Source of the DNA: Planctomycetota bacterium
GTDB lineage: Bacteria; Planctomycetota; UBA1135; UBA2386
Direction: 5' to 3'
NCBI GenBank assembly: GCA_016794565.1
Contig: JAEUHQ010000196.1
Location: 28,247 to 92,246 of the forward strand
Length of the DNA: 64,000 nucleotides
Below, piece by piece: positions 25,578 through 34,230 of this stretch (position 1 is its first letter; each line of letters starts with the position of its first letter). The position numbers and the translations under genes are program-made. The notes beneath the pieces were generated by a model. The model was not told the DNA's origin and did no database searches. It was given only the letters and a program-made list of their open reading frames with translations.

Positions 25578-28500
25578 TCACACGAAGCCGACCTGTTCCT
25601 CGCCGGCAATGCGGCGCTTCAGCGCCGGATCGTTGGCGCCGGCACCCACAGTGGCGCCTTCCTGGAAGCTGTCGATCTCCTGGAGCGAGACCGCGATGCG
25701 CGAACTCACGCCGCGCCGCTGCATCGTGATGCCGTAGAGCACCTGGCACTCCGCCATCGTGCGCTTGTGGTGTGTCACGATGCAGAACTGCGTGTCGTGC
25801 GTGAAGTCGCGCAGGACGCGGAGGAAGCGCTCCACGTTGGTCTCGTCGAGCGCGGCATCCACTTCGTCGAGGATGCAGAACGGACTCGGCCGCACCTTGA
25901 ACAGCGCGAAGAGGATCGCCACCGCAGTCAGCGAACGTTCGCCACCGGACAGCAGGTTGATCGACTGCAGCTGTTTGCCTGGCGGCTGGGCGACGATCTC
26001 GATGCCCGCCTCCAGCATGTCTTCGCCCTTCCCGACCTGATCGAAGGACAGGAACATGTCGGCCTTCCCGCCCTGGAAGAGCTTGCGGAAGATCTCTTGG
26101 AAGTTCTTCCGGGCCTCGTGGAAGGTCTGCTCGAAGAGCGCCTTCGATTCGGCCTCGAGCTTCTTCAGCGTGTCCATCAGGGCCCGGCGCGCGTCCTTCA
26201 GGTCGGCGACCTCCTGCTCGAGCGTCGAGAACTGCCCTTCTTCGGCATCCAACTCCTTCACCGCGTCGAGGTTCACCGCGCCGAGCCGGTCCTTCTGGCT
26301 CTGCAGAACCTGGACTTCCTTGCGCGTCTCGGCGACGTCGAACGTCGGCTGCTCCCACAGCCGCTGCATCGTGTACCAACCGTCGACGACCGCGGGCGGC
26401 AGCGGTGGCCCGCACAGTTCGTCGACGACGCCGAACGGAGCAGGAGGCCCCTCGAAACGCTCCGCGCCTTCGAGGCCGAGGCCTTGGACCTCCCCGAGGC
26501 AGCGGCGCAGTTCGACACCCGTGTCCTCGCGGAGCCGCTCTTCGAGGCGAACGAACCGGTGGTCGACGTCCGCGATGGCGAGACGCGCCTGCGTCAGCGA
26601 CTCGCTCGCCTTGGACCAGCGGCGATCCCACTCGTGAACCTGCTGCTGCACCGACGTGCGCTGCTGACGCGCCACGTCCAGTTCGCCCTGGCTCCGCTGC
26701 TTGTCGTTCTCGAGCTCCTCACGCTGGTCGTCGAGCACCTCCGCAAGCTGCGACAGACGCTCCTGCTCGGCCAACGCCCGCGCGCGATCGTCCTCGGCGT
26801 CCTGCTGCCGCTCCGTGAGTTCTTGCAACGCGCGCTCGAAGTCGCGAACGGCCTCCTCGTGCATGCGGATGCTGCGCACGAGTCCCTCGCGCGCCTCGCC
26901 GCTCTGCACCTGTCTGATGCGCAGGTCCTGCTCCGCACGCTGCTGGCCCTGGGCCGACGCTTCGGTAGCCGCGATGCGGGCGTCGAATTCCTGCGCGGCG
27001 TCGGCGAGCCGCGCTTCGCTGCGCTGCAGCAGGAACTGGTCGAAGAGAGCGTGACCGAGGCGGCCCGACGCCGCGCAACGCGTCCGCGACAGGTCCCCGC
27101 CCTCGTGCGCGAGCTCGGCGAGTTCGCGTTCGATGTCGTGGGTGCGGGCGGTGACGCGCGCCTCCTGGGCCTCCGCGGTCTGCATCTCGCGGCGCACCGC
27201 CGCCAGGGCTTCGCCGATCGCCTTGATCTCGCGCTTCAGTCGATCGACGCGACCGACGGCCTGGTCCTTGCCCGACTGCAGGGACACGAGCCGACCCTCG
27301 ACGGCAGCGACCTGGTCGGCGAGTTGCGCGATCTGGCTCTTGCGCACCACCAGCCCGGCGTGCCCCTCGGCCGACGCACCACCTTCCATGCGCGGGCCGC
27401 AGACGAGCGTGCCGTCCGGCGTCACGAAGCACAGGTCGGCGCGGCCGCTGTCGGCGATGTCGAAGTCCGCGACGACGACGCCGCGCAGGAGCCAGCCAAG
27501 CAGCTTGTCGCTCGCGGAACCGTCGGCGACGTGGCGAACGAGCGCCGCGAGGTGATTCACTCCGGGCGGCGGCGGGAGGATCGACGTCCCGCACGGCGGC
27601 TCGTGACCGAACGCCTCCTCGACGAGGAGAAGTACGCGGCCGAGCTTCTTCTCCGCGAGTTCACGCACGATCGCCGCGGCGTGTTCGCGCGTGTCGACGA
27701 CGAGCGCTTGCACGAACGGCCCGAGCGCCGCTTCGAGGGCGCATCCGTGCTCGAGGTCGATCTCGATGAGGTCGAGCAGGCGCCCGCGCAGACCCGCGGG
27801 CTTCGTCTGCAGCACGTGGCGAGGTCCCGCATCGAAACCCTCCATGTGGGCCTCCATCGCGAGCAGGGCCTCTCGCCGCCCTTCGAACTGCGACAGTTCG
27901 TGACGCAGCGCGGACTCCTGCTGCGCCAGTGCCGCGGCCGCGGCATCCGCGCCTTCGAGGTCACCGAGCGCACGCTGCTCGCGCTCCAGCAGCAGCCGTT
28001 GGCGCGTGCCCAGGTCGGCGAGTTCGTCGCGGCGCCGTTCCGAGTCCTCGGCGAGCCTCGCCTGCTCCCCGTGGAGCACGCCGCGGCGTTCGCCCAGGCG
28101 CTGCTCGCGCGAACGGGCCGCCGCGATCTTCGCCGTGGCATCGCTCGCCGCGTTCCGGGCGCGTGTGCGGCGGTGCAGGAGTTCGAGCTGGGCCGTGCGC
28201 AGGCCCTCGCGATCCGCATGCAGGGCGCGCAATTCGGCGAGCGCCTTCTGGGTCGACTCCCGCTGCACCTCGAGAGCCTTGTGGATCTCGATCAGCTGCG
28301 CTTCCTTCTGCACCAACTCGTCGCGCGAGAGAGTCAGTGCAATCGTGCGCTCGGAGCACTGCTCCGACAGTCCCGCCGACCGCTGTCGACCCCGCTCGAG
28401 TTCGGCGAGGCGGTCCGCGGCCCGGTGCTCCTGCGCCTGGGCTCGCTCTCGGTGCGTCGTGAGTTCGTCCTGGCACCGGCGAAGCTCGTCCTGCACGCGT

Positions 28501-29348
28501 TCGAGCGCTTCACCGCACACGCCGATCGCGGCATCGGCCGCGGCGAGCTGTTCGGCCACGTCGACGCGCCCTTCCTCGGCAGCGACCAACGCCGCCTGCA
28601 GCTCCTGGAGGCGCGCTTCCTGCGCCGCGAACTCCTTGCGCAACTGCGTGCCGTCGATCACGGCGAGCGCGGCCCGCAGGTCGCGCAGCGCGGCCTGCAG
28701 CTCCTGGTGGCGGCGCGCCTTGCCCGCCTGGATGCGGAGGCTGCGGATGCGGCGCGAACGTTCCTCGAGCAGATCGGTGACGCGCGCGAGGTTCTGGTCG
28801 GTGCGCTCCAGTTTGCGCAGCGCCTCCTTCTTCTGCAGCTTGAAGCGCGACACGCCCGCTGCTTCCTCGAAGATCGCGCGACGAGCCTCGGGATTCGCCG
28901 ACAGGACCGCGTCGATGCGGCCCTGCTCCATGACCGAGTAGCCGCCCGTTCCGAGCCCGGTGTCGAGCAGCACATCGCGCACGTCCTTCAGGCGGACGTC
29001 CGTGCCGTTCAGCAGGTAGGTCGACTCCTTGTCGAGCGTGAGGCGGCGCGAGATGTCGATCTCCTGACGCCCTTCGAGCCGGCCCTCGGGATCCTCGAAG
29101 GTGATCACCACCTCCGCCATGCCCATGGCTTCGCGACCCTCCGCGCCCTTGAAGATGACGTCCGTCATCTCGGTGCCGCGAAGGCTCTTCGCCCGCTGGT
29201 CGCCGAGCACCCACTTGATCGCGTCGACGACGTTCGACTTGCCGCAGCCGTTCGGGCCGATGATGCCGGTGAGCCGTGAGTCGAACTCGAACTCCGTCCG
29301 ATCCGCGAACGACTTGAAGCCGCGCGCGACGAGTCGCTTGAGCCTCAT
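25578..29348 (-). CDS. smc: chromosome segregation ATPase SMC
   Basis: A 1256-aa SMC protein, the core of the condensin complex that compacts and segregates the chromosome with ScpA and ScpB (not encoded here). The N-terminal head has Walker A GPNGCGKS (31-38). Two long coiled coils flank a hinge at about 505-665. The C-terminal head has the signature LSGGERSLTAVAI (about 1131) and Walker B CILDEVDAALDE (about 1158). The length is normal for bacterial SMC. The ATG at 29348 is 4 bases after the stop of the ATP-cone gene, so smc is likely co-transcribed with nrdR. Very high GC gives long open frames on the opposite strand, which I treat as artefacts. Confidence 0.98.
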   Translation of the reverse strand: MRLKRLVARGFKSFADRTEFEFDSRLTGIIGPNGCGKSNVVDAIKWVLGDQRAKSLRGTEMTDVIFKGAEGREAMGMAEVVITFEDPEGRLEGRQEIDISRRLTLDKESTYLLNGTDVRLKDVRDVLLDTGLGTGGYSVMEQGRIDAVLSANPEARRAIFEEAAGVSRFKLQKKEALRKLERTDQNLARVTDLLEERSRRIRSLRIQAGKARRHQELQAALRDLRAALAVIDGTQLRKEFAAQEARLQELQAALVAAEEGRVDVAEQLAAADAAIGVCGEALERVQDELRRCQDELTTHRERAQAQEHRAADRLAELERGRQRSAGLSEQCSERTIALTLSRDELVQKEAQLIEIHKALEVQRESTQKALAELRALHADREGLRTAQLELLHRRTRARNAASDATAKIAAARSREQRLGERRGVLHGEQARLAEDSERRRDELADLGTRQRLLLEREQRALGDLEGADAAAAALAQQESALRHELSQFEGRREALLAMEAHMEGFDAGPRHVLQTKPAGLRGRLLDLIEIDLEHGCALEAALGPFVQALVVDTREHAAAIVRELAEKKLGRVLLLVEEAFGHEPPCGTSILPPPPGVNHLAALVRHVADGSASDKLLGWLLRGVVVADFDIADSGRADLCFVTPDGTLVCGPRMEGGASAEGHAGLVVRKSQIAQLADQVAAVEGRLVSLQSGKDQAVGRVDRLKREIKAIGEALAAVRREMQTAEAQEARVTARTHDIERELAELAHEGGDLSRTRCAASGRLGHALFDQFLLQRSEARLADAAQEFDARIAATEASAQGQQRAEQDLRIRQVQSGEAREGLVRSIRMHEEAVRDFERALQELTERQQDAEDDRARALAEQERLSQLAEVLDDQREELENDKQRSQGELDVARQQRTSVQQQVHEWDRRWSKASESLTQARLAIADVDHRFVRLEERLREDTGVELRRCLGEVQGLGLEGAERFEGPPAPFGVVDELCGPPLPPAVVDGWYTMQRLWEQPTFDVAETRKEVQVLQSQKDRLGAVNLDAVKELDAEEGQFSTLEQEVADLKDARRALMDTLKKLEAESKALFEQTFHEARKNFQEIFRKLFQGGKADMFLSFDQVGKGEDMLEAGIEIVAQPPGKQLQSINLLSGGERSLTAVAILFALFKVRPSPFCILDEVDAALDETNVERFLRVLRDFTHDTQFCIVTHHKRTMAECQVLYGITMQRRGVSSRIAVSLQEIDSFQEGATVGAGANDPALKRRIAGEEQVGFV

Positions 29349-29352
29349 GCCG

Positions 29353-29781
29353 TCACTCCGGATCCGACGCGCGGAAACGTGCGTGCGGCGGCGCGGCGTC
29401 GCCGCCGGTCACCGGCACCCCGACCGGCCCCGGCACGAATCGGCCGAGCGTCGCGAGCGAACGGCGGCGGCGAGTGCGTTCCGCGGCGACGGCGCCGTAC
29501 GCAACGGCGGCCTGCGGCTGACCCGTGACGACGAGCAAGTGCTGCACCGCGTCGGCGATGTCCGCGGTCGTGAGCACGACCGCGTCCTTGCCCTGGGATC
29601 CGCCGGCCCGCTTCTGCCGCAGCGCTTCGAGGACCACGTTCGCGACTTCGAGCGCGCGCCAATCCTCGTCGACACCGACGCTGTGCAGCGCGCTGTGGAC
29701 GGAACGTGCGAGCTTCGTCGCGCGCAAGAACTCCGTGCGACCGTCGCGCTTAAGAACCAGATGTTCCGACCGCCTCTTCAT
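29353..29781 (-). CDS. stand-alone ATP-cone domain protein
   Basis: A 142-aa protein consisting of one ATP-cone (about residues 6-105), the nucleotide-binding module found in NrdR and at the N-terminus of ribonucleotide reductases. Visible elements are LVLKRDGRTEFLRATKLARS and a C-terminal helix ending AYGAVAAERTRRRR. A Pro-rich tail of about 35 residues follows. No zinc finger or reductase domain is attached. Its start lies inside nrdR, with a 32-base overlap, and its stop is 4 bases before smc. Co-translation with NrdR suggests it senses ATP/dATP together with or in competition with NrdR. This is inference; stand-alone ATP-cone proteins are mostly uncharacterised. Confidence 0.8.
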   Translation of the reverse strand: MKRRSEHLVLKRDGRTEFLRATKLARSVHSALHSVGVDEDWRALEVANVVLEALRQKRAGGSQGKDAVVLTTADIADAVQHLLVVTGQPQAAVAYGAVAAERTRRRRSLATLGRFVPGPVGVPVTGGDAAPPHARFRASDPE

Positions 29782-30247
29782 GACCGCCCTCCCGCCGTTT
29801 CTCGAGCATCGGTTTCAGTTCGTCGAGGAACTGGGTCACGTCCTTGAACTCGCGGTAGACCGACGCGAATCGGACGTAGGCAACCTGATCGAGTTGCCTC
29901 AGCTCCTGCATGATGAGGTGGCCGATCACCTTGCTCGGCACCTCCTTGTCGAAGGCCTCCATGCACTGACGCTCGATGCGGTCGGCGATCACCTCGAGGG
30001 TCTCGAGGGCCACCGGTCGCTTCTCGCACGCTCGCAGCATGCCGCCGAGCACCTTCTGTCGGTCGAAGGCGACGCGCTCTCCGTTCTTCTTGACCACTCG
30101 GAGCGGAGCCGTCTCCGCACGCTCGTACGTCGTGTAGCGCCGACCACAGTCGGCACACACGCGGCGACGACGGATGGCAAACCCGTCGGCGCTGGCGCGC
30201 GAATCGATGACCCGATCGTTGTCGGCCTTGCAGTACGGACAGCGCAT
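29750..30247 (-). CDS. nrdR: transcriptional repressor NrdR
   Basis: A 165-aa repressor of ribonucleotide reductase genes that senses ATP and dATP. The N-terminal zinc ribbon has CPYC (3-6) and CADC (31-34), with the expected RVIDSRASADGFAIRRRR between them. The ATP-cone follows (about 49-139). The C-terminal ~20 residues extend beyond the usual family end and overlap the next gene's start by 32 bases. The ATG at 30247 gives the invariant MRCPYC start. No ribonucleotide reductase gene and no NrdR box is visible in the window, so its targets lie elsewhere. A candidate promoter is at 30355-30384. Confidence 0.97.
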   Translation of the reverse strand: MRCPYCKADNDRVIDSRASADGFAIRRRRVCADCGRRYTTYERAETAPLRVVKKNGERVAFDRQKVLGGMLRACEKRPVALETLEVIADRIERQCMEAFDKEVPSKVIGHLIMQELRQLDQVAYVRFASVYREFKDVTQFLDELKPMLEKRREGGHEEAVGTSGS

Positions 30248-30354
30248 GGCATTGGACCGTCCGCGAACAGGGCGCGACCAGCGACCCGTCGGGGAGCAGC
30301 ACTCGGCGGAAGGAATCCGGCTGACCCCGGACTCCAGACCTTGCAGACGGCGGG

Positions 30355-30384
30355 ACCTTAGCGCCCCAACCCATTGTGTGTCAA
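30355..30384 (-). promoter_or_regulatory. candidate sigma-70 promoter for nrdR operon
   Basis: Reading the minus strand, TTGACA (30379-30384) is a perfect -35 box. Eighteen bases later TAAGGT (30355-30360) keeps the three most conserved -10 positions. It sits between mnmE and nrdR and would start a transcript about 100 bases before the nrdR ATG. Confidence 0.4.
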
Positions 30385-30430
30385 AGCCTCGGATGCGCTC
30401 CACGGCAGGAGCCGGAGGGGCCGTGTGCGT

Positions 30431-31750
30431 TCACTTGCCGAGGCAGAACCGTCCGTAGATCCGGTCCAGCAGGTGCTCGGGCGAATGCCGCTCCGCGAAA
30501 CCTTCGAGCGCTTCGAGTGCATGCCGCAGTTCGATCGCGACGACTTCGGGCGGCGCGTCGCGGAGATCACGGGCCCGGCGCACGGCAGCCAGCGCCTGCG
30601 CGAGACCGGAGCGGAGCGGCCCACCGGCGTCGACCACGGTCGCATGGGCCCGCGATGCGAGGAACGAACGCAGTGCCTCGAGCCCGTTCCCCGACCGCGC
30701 ACTCGTCGCGAACGCCGGCGCCGCGCCGATGCGCGCGGCGAGGACCGCTGGAAGCATCGGGGGCTCCGGCACGAGGTCGCACTTCGTCCACACGACGCCG
30801 AGCACCGGCAGCGGTGTGCGCAGCATCGCGTCGGGAACGACCGGTGCCGCGGCGTCGAGGACGAACAACACGGCCGCCGCGCGGCCGGACAGGCGGTCGC
30901 GCAGCGCCAGCGCGGCAGCGTCCACCGCTCCGGGCTCGTCGAGGTCGCCGGGCGCATCCCAGAGCGCGGTGCCCGGCGCGATCTCGAGGCGCAGCAGGTC
31001 GCGCGTCGTTCCCGGCGCGTCGTCGACGAGGGCCCGCTCGCGGCCGAGCAGCGCGTTGCCGAGCGACGACTTGCCGGCGTTGCTGCGCCCGAGCAAGAGC
31101 ACTTCGCCTCCCGGCGCGGCGGCCGGCACGGAGCCGAGAAGGCGTTCGAGCCGACCTACCACCGCGGCGAGCGGCGCACGCCACTCGGCGTCCGCGACCT
31201 CGCCCGTCTCGCCGTCGGCGAAGTCGAGCCCGACTTCGAGCAAGGCGAGCGAGTCGACGATCGCCGCGCGCGCCCGCAGCGCCTCGTCGGACAGTCCGCC
31301 GCGCAGCCACTGCACCGCGGCCGCGGCGCCGACCGCATCGCCGGCGGAGAGGAGCATCAGGACTCCTTCGGCCTGGGCCAAGTCGAGACGACCGTTCCGG
31401 CACGCGCGCGCGGTGAACTCGCCGGGCACGGCCTCGCGAACCCCTTCGGCGCGGCCGTCCGCGAGCAGAGCATCGATCAAGTGCCGCACGAACAGCGGAC
31501 TCCCTGGCACGTGGAGTTCGACCGTCTCTTCGCCGGTGAACGACGCCGGCGGCATCATCACGATCGCCATCGCCGGGAACGTCCAGCGTCCCGCGGTCAC
31601 GGCGCCGTCGACCGCGGCACGCGCAGCCGGCAGGCCCGGCGCGAACACCCGCCCGGCGATCGCGCGGGCGCACGGGCCCGACATGCGCACCACGGCGCGC
31701 TCGCTCGCGCCGGCCGCGGAAGCAAGAGCCACGATCGTGTCGCCGAGCAT
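30431..31750 (-). CDS. mnmE: tRNA modification GTPase MnmE
   Basis: A 439-aa GTPase. With MnmG it installs the 5-carboxymethylaminomethyl group on wobble uridine of certain tRNAs. The N-terminal THF-binding domain starts with DTIVALASAAG, and the helical domain contains the G domain. G1 is GRSNAGKSS, G2 APGTTRD, G4 TKCD and G5 SARSGNG. The C-terminal catalytic motif FCLGK is intact. The G3 motif, normally DTAG, reads DAPGDLDEPG, an unusual variant. The ATG at 31750 gives the standard MLGDTIVALAS start. mnmG is not in the window. It lies 35 bases after the YhiN-like gene on the same strand. Confidence 0.95.
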   Translation of the reverse strand: MLGDTIVALASAAGASERAVVRMSGPCARAIAGRVFAPGLPAARAAVDGAVTAGRWTFPAMAIVMMPPASFTGEETVELHVPGSPLFVRHLIDALLADGRAEGVREAVPGEFTARACRNGRLDLAQAEGVLMLLSAGDAVGAAAAVQWLRGGLSDEALRARAAIVDSLALLEVGLDFADGETGEVADAEWRAPLAAVVGRLERLLGSVPAAAPGGEVLLLGRSNAGKSSLGNALLGRERALVDDAPGTTRDLLRLEIAPGTALWDAPGDLDEPGAVDAAALALRDRLSGRAAAVLFVLDAAAPVVPDAMLRTPLPVLGVVWTKCDLVPEPPMLPAVLAARIGAAPAFATSARSGNGLEALRSFLASRAHATVVDAGGPLRSGLAQALAAVRRARDLRDAPPEVVAIELRHALEALEGFAERHSPEHLLDRIYGRFCLGK

Positions 31751-31785
31751 CGTTGCAGTATGCCGCGCCTCGAGTGGCGCGCCGG

Positions 31786-33027
31786 CTAGGCGTGGAGGCC
31801 GGCGAGGCGCCCCGTCGCGAACGCGGCCTGGAAGTTGAACCCGCCGATGGGGCCGTCGACGTCGAGCAGTTCGCCACAGACGAAGAGACCGGGCTGCCTC
31901 CTGCTCTGCATGGTCCGCGGGTCGATCTCGTCGAGCGCGACACCGCCGCGCGTCACTTCCGCGTGGTCGAAACCGAGACTGCGAGCGACCGGCACACGCG
32001 TGTTCTTGACGGCTTCGAGCAGCCGCCGCCGCGCGTCGCGCGACAACGACGCGAGCGTCGTGTCCGCCCCGGCGATGGCGAGCAGAGCATCGCGCAACCG
32101 CTCCGGCAGCCCCGCGGGCAACAGCGACGCCGCCCCGCGTGCGCCGTGCTGCGCCGCCGCTCGCAGCCACTCCTGTTCGAGCTCGTCGCGTGCGAACTCG
32201 GGTGCAAAGTCGAACCGCACCGCGGCACGGCCCCGCTGTTCCTCGACGTCGCCGGCGAGGTCCATCGGCGCGGGGCCCGACAGCCCTTTGTGCGTGAAGA
32301 GGATCGGCCGTCGACGCTCGAGCAGCACTTCGCCGTTCGCCGCGATCGCGGTGATCGTCGGGCCCGTGACCACGATGCCCTGGAGATCCCTGACCCACGG
32401 CGTGTCGACGGCGAGGGGTGCGAGGGCCGGGAAGGTCGCGGTGACCGTGTGACCGAACGCGCGACAGATCGGATAGCCGTCGCCGGTGGCACCCGTCTTC
32501 GGATAGCTGAGGCCGCCCGTCGCGAGCACCACGCTGGCCGCGGCCAGCGCGCCGCCAGCGCCGTGCACGACGAACCGCTCGCCCGCGCGCTCGACCGTGC
32601 GCACCGCGGCTCTAGTCCGGAGTCCGACTCCCGCGTCGATGGACATGCGAACCAGCGCGTCGACGACGTCGCGGGCACGCTGCGACACCGGGAACAGCTT
32701 CTCGAGATCCTCCTCGCGCAGCAGCACACCCGCCGCCTCGATGAACTCACGCAGCGCGGCCGGCTGGAACGAACGCAGCGCGTGACGCAGGAAGCGACCG
32801 CGGCGCACGCCGTACTGCGACTCGAGATCGCTGCCACTGCGCGTCGTGGTCAGGTTGCAGCGGCCGCCGCCGCTGATGAGGATCTTGAGCCCCGGCCGCT
32901 CGTTCTTCTCGAGCAGCACGGTGCGACGACCGCGGCGGGCGGCGGTGATGGCCGCCATGAAGCCGGCGGGTCCGGCGCCGACGACTACGACGTCGACGAG
33001 ATCCACGGCACGGAGAGCCGAGGCCAC
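31786..33027 (-). CDS. YhiN/HI0933-family FAD flavoprotein
   Basis: A 413-aa NAD(P)/FAD-dependent oxidoreductase of the HI0933/YhiN family. The FAD Rossmann motif VVVVGAGPAGFMAA is near the N-terminus, followed by the family-specific KILISGGGRCNLT. VVLATGGLSYPKTGATGDGY in the middle and GGVALDEIDPRTMQSRRQPG with FVCGELLDVDGPIGGFN at the C-terminus complete the FAD site. The physiological reaction of this family is not firmly known. The start is a GTG at 33027; another GTG at 33006 would give a start nearer the Rossmann strand. It lies between the small basic gene and mnmE. Confidence 0.92.
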   Translation of the reverse strand: MASALRAVDLVDVVVVGAGPAGFMAAITAARRGRRTVLLEKNERPGLKILISGGGRCNLTTTRSGSDLESQYGVRRGRFLRHALRSFQPAALREFIEAAGVLLREEDLEKLFPVSQRARDVVDALVRMSIDAGVGLRTRAAVRTVERAGERFVVHGAGGALAAASVVLATGGLSYPKTGATGDGYPICRAFGHTVTATFPALAPLAVDTPWVRDLQGIVVTGPTITAIAANGEVLLERRRPILFTHKGLSGPAPMDLAGDVEEQRGRAAVRFDFAPEFARDELEQEWLRAAAQHGARGAASLLPAGLPERLRDALLAIAGADTTLASLSRDARRRLLEAVKNTRVPVARSLGFDHAEVTRGGVALDEIDPRTMQSRRQPGLFVCGELLDVDGPIGGFNFQAAFATGRLAGLHA

Positions 33028-33077
33028 CCGCCGATCCGAGGCGACACGGTCGCGCCCGGCAAACGGCGAAGCGGCGG

Positions 33078-33251
33078 CTACTTCTTCGCGGCCACGGCCT
33101 TCGCCGCGCCTGCGTCGGCGGTCTCGGTGATCCGGAGCACCACGCGGCTGCCCACGGGCTCCTGGCGGTTGGCGATGAAGCCCTTGCCGAGCTTCTTCTT
33201 CTTGAAGCGACCGCGCGTCGGGCCGCCGTTCTTGCGTCGTGAACGAGCCAT
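33078..33251 (-). CDS. 57-residue very basic protein downstream of rplC, unknown
   Basis: A small gene beginning with ATG at 33251 and ending with TAG at 33078. The product begins MARSRRKNGGPTRGRFKKKK, continues with LGKGFIANRQEPVGSRVVLR and ends in an Ala/Lys-rich tail like that of the L3 protein next door. It starts 45 bases after the rplC stop on the same strand. The strong positive charge, the tail and the position suggest a ribosomal or ribosome-associated protein, but I cannot match it to a known ribosomal protein; it has no Cys as in L33 or L36. The frame is free of stops, has good codon bias and lies in the operon direction. Confidence 0.65.
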   Translation of the reverse strand: MARSRRKNGGPTRGRFKKKKLGKGFIANRQEPVGSRVVLRITETADAGAAKAVAAKK

Positions 33252-33296
33252 GTTGGGTGCGTTTGTTCGGGCGTGGCGGTTCGGGCTAGCGATCGA

Positions 33297-34112
33297 TCAC
33301 TTCTTCGCGGCCTTGCCGGCCACGGCCTTCTGGGCGGCGTTCTTCACGACGAGGCCCGGCTTGATGTCGACCGCACGGTCGTTCTTCACGGTCTTGCGCA
33401 GGACGAGGTAGCCGTTGTTGTGGCCGGGCACCGCGCCGCGGAGGTAGACGAGGTTGCGCGCTTCGTCGATCTTCACGACTTCGAGCCGCTGCACCGTCAC
33501 CTTCTCCACGCCGTAGTGACCCGCCATGCGCTTGCCGCGCGGGACACCGCTGCTGATCGAGTGCTGACGACCGAGGCCACCGCCGGTGCGGTGGTTCAGC
33601 GAGTTGCCGTGCGACGTGGGCTGGCGGCTGAAGCTCCAGCGCTTGATCGTGCCGGCCCAGCCACGGCCCTTGGTCGTGCCGGTGACGTCGACGTGCGACG
33701 TCGAACCGAGCAGCGCCACCGTGACCTCGTCGCCGGGCTTCTGCGTCGGAGCCGCGGCGAGCCGGAACTCGCGGACGAAACGCTTGCCCGCCTCGAGGCC
33801 GGCCTTCTTCGCGGCGCCGAGTTCGGCCTTCGAAGAGACGCGCGCCGGCTTGTCGTCGAAGCCGAGCTGCACCGCGTAGTAGCCGTCGGCGGCGCGCGGG
33901 CGATTCTGGCGGCCGCGCTTCTTGCCGAGGTTCGTGCTGGCGGTGCGGTGACCCTCCGGGTGCTCCGCGGCCGTCGCCATCTTGACCTGGAGGACGCGGC
34001 AGGGGCCGGCCTGGACGACGGTCACCGGCACCACGTTGCCGTCGTTGGAGAAGATCTGGGTCATCCCGATCTTCTTGCCGAGGATGCCGAGAGTTGCGCT
34101 GCCGAGGCTCAT
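33297..34112 (-). CDS. rplC: 50S ribosomal protein L3
   Basis: A 271-aa ribosomal protein uL3, which nucleates 23S rRNA folding. The body matches the family: LGILGKKIGMTQIF at the start, and TKGRGWAGTIKRWSFSRQP, SHGNSLNHRTGGGLG and GVPRGKRMAGHYGVEKVTVQ in the middle. About 60 residues more than E. coli L3 are accounted for by an insertion around residues 70-120 and a Lys/Ala-rich tail. The ATG at 34112 has GGAG about nine bases upstream. It is odd that the usual S10-operon neighbours (rpsJ before, rplD, rplW and rplB after) are absent. Upstream is a BatA-like gene, downstream the small basic gene. Confidence 0.95.
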   Translation of the reverse strand: MSLGSATLGILGKKIGMTQIFSNDGNVVPVTVVQAGPCRVLQVKMATAAEHPEGHRTASTNLGKKRGRQNRPRAADGYYAVQLGFDDKPARVSSKAELGAAKKAGLEAGKRFVREFRLAAAPTQKPGDEVTVALLGSTSHVDVTGTTKGRGWAGTIKRWSFSRQPTSHGNSLNHRTGGGLGRQHSISSGVPRGKRMAGHYGVEKVTVQRLEVVKIDEARNLVYLRGAVPGHNNGYLVLRKTVKNDRAVDIKPGLVVKNAAQKAVAGKAAKK

Positions 34113-34230
34113 GATCCGTGCTCCGAAGGGCCGTCGGGAACGCGTCACGGACGCGGGCCGGCGGCACGAGGGGCGAACGTTCTACGGACTCGGCCCGGCG
34201 CGCGCAAGGGGTCTGTCGGAGTCCGCCCCG

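Noticed and set aside
25767..29279. Open frame of about 1170 codons on the plus strand
   Set aside because: It is antisense to smc, and its composition is rich in Arg, Leu, Glu, Ala and Val without any motif.
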